A DNA stretch of 6,207 bases from the NCBI GenBank assembly GCA_947448105.1, contig CANFNE010000153.1, positions 1 through 6,207 of the forward strand, read 5' to 3'. This document shows positions 5,504 through 6,207 of the stretch, piece by piece (within the stretch, counting starts at the first letter, position 1; each line of letters begins with the position of its first letter). The DNA is from Burkholderiales bacterium (lineage in GTDB: Bacteria > Pseudomonadota > Gammaproteobacteria > Burkholderiales > Burkholderiaceae_C). The position numbers and the translations under genes were made by a program. A model generated the notes under the pieces. That model was given only the letters and a program-made list of their open reading frames with translations, searched no databases and was not told the DNA's origin.

Positions 5504-6207
5504 ATGTCCAAAACCCACTTCGGTTTCCAGTCGGTCGATGAGACCGAAAAAGCCCGCCACGTGCGCGGCGTGTTCGATTCGGTCGCCCCCAAGTACGACC
5601 TGATGAACGACCTGATGTCCGGCGGCTTGCACCGCGCCTGGAAGGCCTACACCCTGATGGTGGCGGATTTGAAAGAAGGCCAAAAAGCCCTGGACATTGC
5701 GGGCGGCACGGGCGACTTGGCCCTGGCTTTCTCCAAAAAAGTCGGCAAAACCGGCCAGGTGGTGCACACCGACATCAATGAGGCCATGCTCAGCACCGGA
5801 CGCAACCGCCTGATTGACCTGGGCGTGCTGCTGCCCACGGTGGTGTGCGACGCCGAGAAGCTGCCTTTTGCCGACGGCCACTTTGACCTGGTCAGCGTCG
5901 CCTTTGGCCTGCGCAATATGACGCACAAGGATGTGGCGCTGGCCGAAATGTGCCGCGTGCTCAAGCCCGGCGGCAAGCTGCTGGTGCTGGAGTTTTCTAA
6001 AGTGGCGCCGCCGCTGGAAAAGCTGTACGACTGGTATTCCTTCAAAGTCTTGCCCAAACTGGGCAAGCTGGTGGCGGGTGACGACGCCAGTTACCGCTAC
6101 CTGGCCGAGTCGATTCGCATGCATCCCGGGCAAAAAGAGCTAAAGGCCCTGATGCACAAAGGTGGTTTCGGCCATGTGGATTACCACAACCTCACCGGCG
6201 GCATTGC
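5504..6207 (+). CDS. ubiE: Ubiquinone/menaquinone biosynthesis C-methyltransferase UbiE (3' end cut off)
   Basis: The SAM-dependent C-methyltransferase of quinone biosynthesis, which methylates the 2-polyprenyl-6-methoxy-1,4-benzoquinol ring (and demethylmenaquinol in organisms that make menaquinone). 234 codons are visible and the frame is open at the window edge; by comparison with E. coli UbiE (251 residues) only about ten residues are missing. Both family signatures are intact: YDLMNDLMSGGLHRAW at 31-46 and RVLKPGGKLLVLEFS at 151-165. The SAM-binding motif I is DIAGGTGDLA at 64-73, the acidic end of strand 2 is HTDIN at 88-92, and CDAEKLPF at 115-122 and FGLRNMT at 134-140 also fit. The protein is soluble in sequence. 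The ATG at 5504 leads into the family-typical THFGFQSV. No ribosome binding site is visible, and the 27-bp gap to the DUF971 gene suggests one transcript. A CTA leucine codon at 6140-6142 is rare for this neighbourhood but unremarkable. Confidence 0.96.
   Translation, partial: MSKTHFGFQSVDETEKARHVRGVFDSVAPKYDLMNDLMSGGLHRAWKAYTLMVADLKEGQKALDIAGGTGDLALAFSKKVGKTGQVVHTDINEAMLSTGRNRLIDLGVLLPTVVCDAEKLPFADGHFDLVSVAFGLRNMTHKDVALAEMCRVLKPGGKLLVLEFSKVAPPLEKLYDWYSFKVLPKLGKLVAGDDASYRYLAESIRMHPGQKELKALMHKGGFGHVDYHNLTGGI

Noticed and set aside
5492..6133. A 213-codon minus-strand open frame opposite ubiE
   Set aside because: It is the antisense shadow of ubiE, whose two family signatures are intact. It breaks at the first CTA codon of ubiE (6140-6142).
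1..6207. Mobile element, CRISPR, toxin-antitoxin, defence or RNA gene signatures
   Set aside because: No terminal repeats, target duplications, spaced direct repeats, transposase motifs, tRNA-like folds or composition breaks were seen. The window is almost fully occupied by housekeeping-type genes.

Overview
The window looks like ordinary chromosomal DNA of a GC-rich betaproteobacterium, most likely Burkholderiales and probably Comamonadaceae. This rests on the strong G/C bias at third codon positions, the near absence of TTA, CTA and TCA codons, and the gene order: a giant flavin/iron-sulfur oxidoreductase, a DUF971 protein, then ubiE. The genus is not resolved. No mobile element, CRISPR array, RNA gene, phage gene or foreign-looking segment is visible.

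Layout: (1) positions 1-209 (+) hold the 3' end of a probable GNAT acetyltransferase. (2) 172-969 (-) is a complete glycerophosphodiester phosphodiesterase (ugpQ type) whose 3' end overlaps the acetyltransferase tail to tail by 38 bp. (3) 970-1111 is a short divergent intergenic region. A 20-bp near-palindrome abuts the ugpQ start codon, and an imperfect inverted repeat (998-1020) lies close by. (4) 1112-4996 (+) encodes a single 1294-residue protein. It joins an N-terminal DUF3683-like region, a GlcD/D-2-hydroxyacid-dehydrogenase FAD module, two 4Fe-4S cysteine motifs and two CCG cysteine-rich domains. (5) After 66 bp comes a small DUF971 (GBBH-like N domain) protein at 5063-5476. (6) After another 27 bp comes ubiE, the ubiquinone/menaquinone C-methyltransferase, starting at 5504 and cut by the window end about ten codons before its expected stop.

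Functionally, the plus-strand trio fits a respiratory theme. The large flavoprotein probably oxidises a D-2-hydroxyacid and passes electrons through its Fe-S domains towards the quinone pool, UbiE helps make the quinone, and the DUF971 protein may be linked to Fe-S or redox maturation (inference). UgpQ releases sn-glycerol-3-phosphate from glycerophosphodiesters and has no visible functional tie to the trio beyond divergent transcription. I do not see a new biological system here. The points most worth a second look are the architecture of the giant oxidoreductase, its DUF971 partner, and the palindrome at the ugpQ start.
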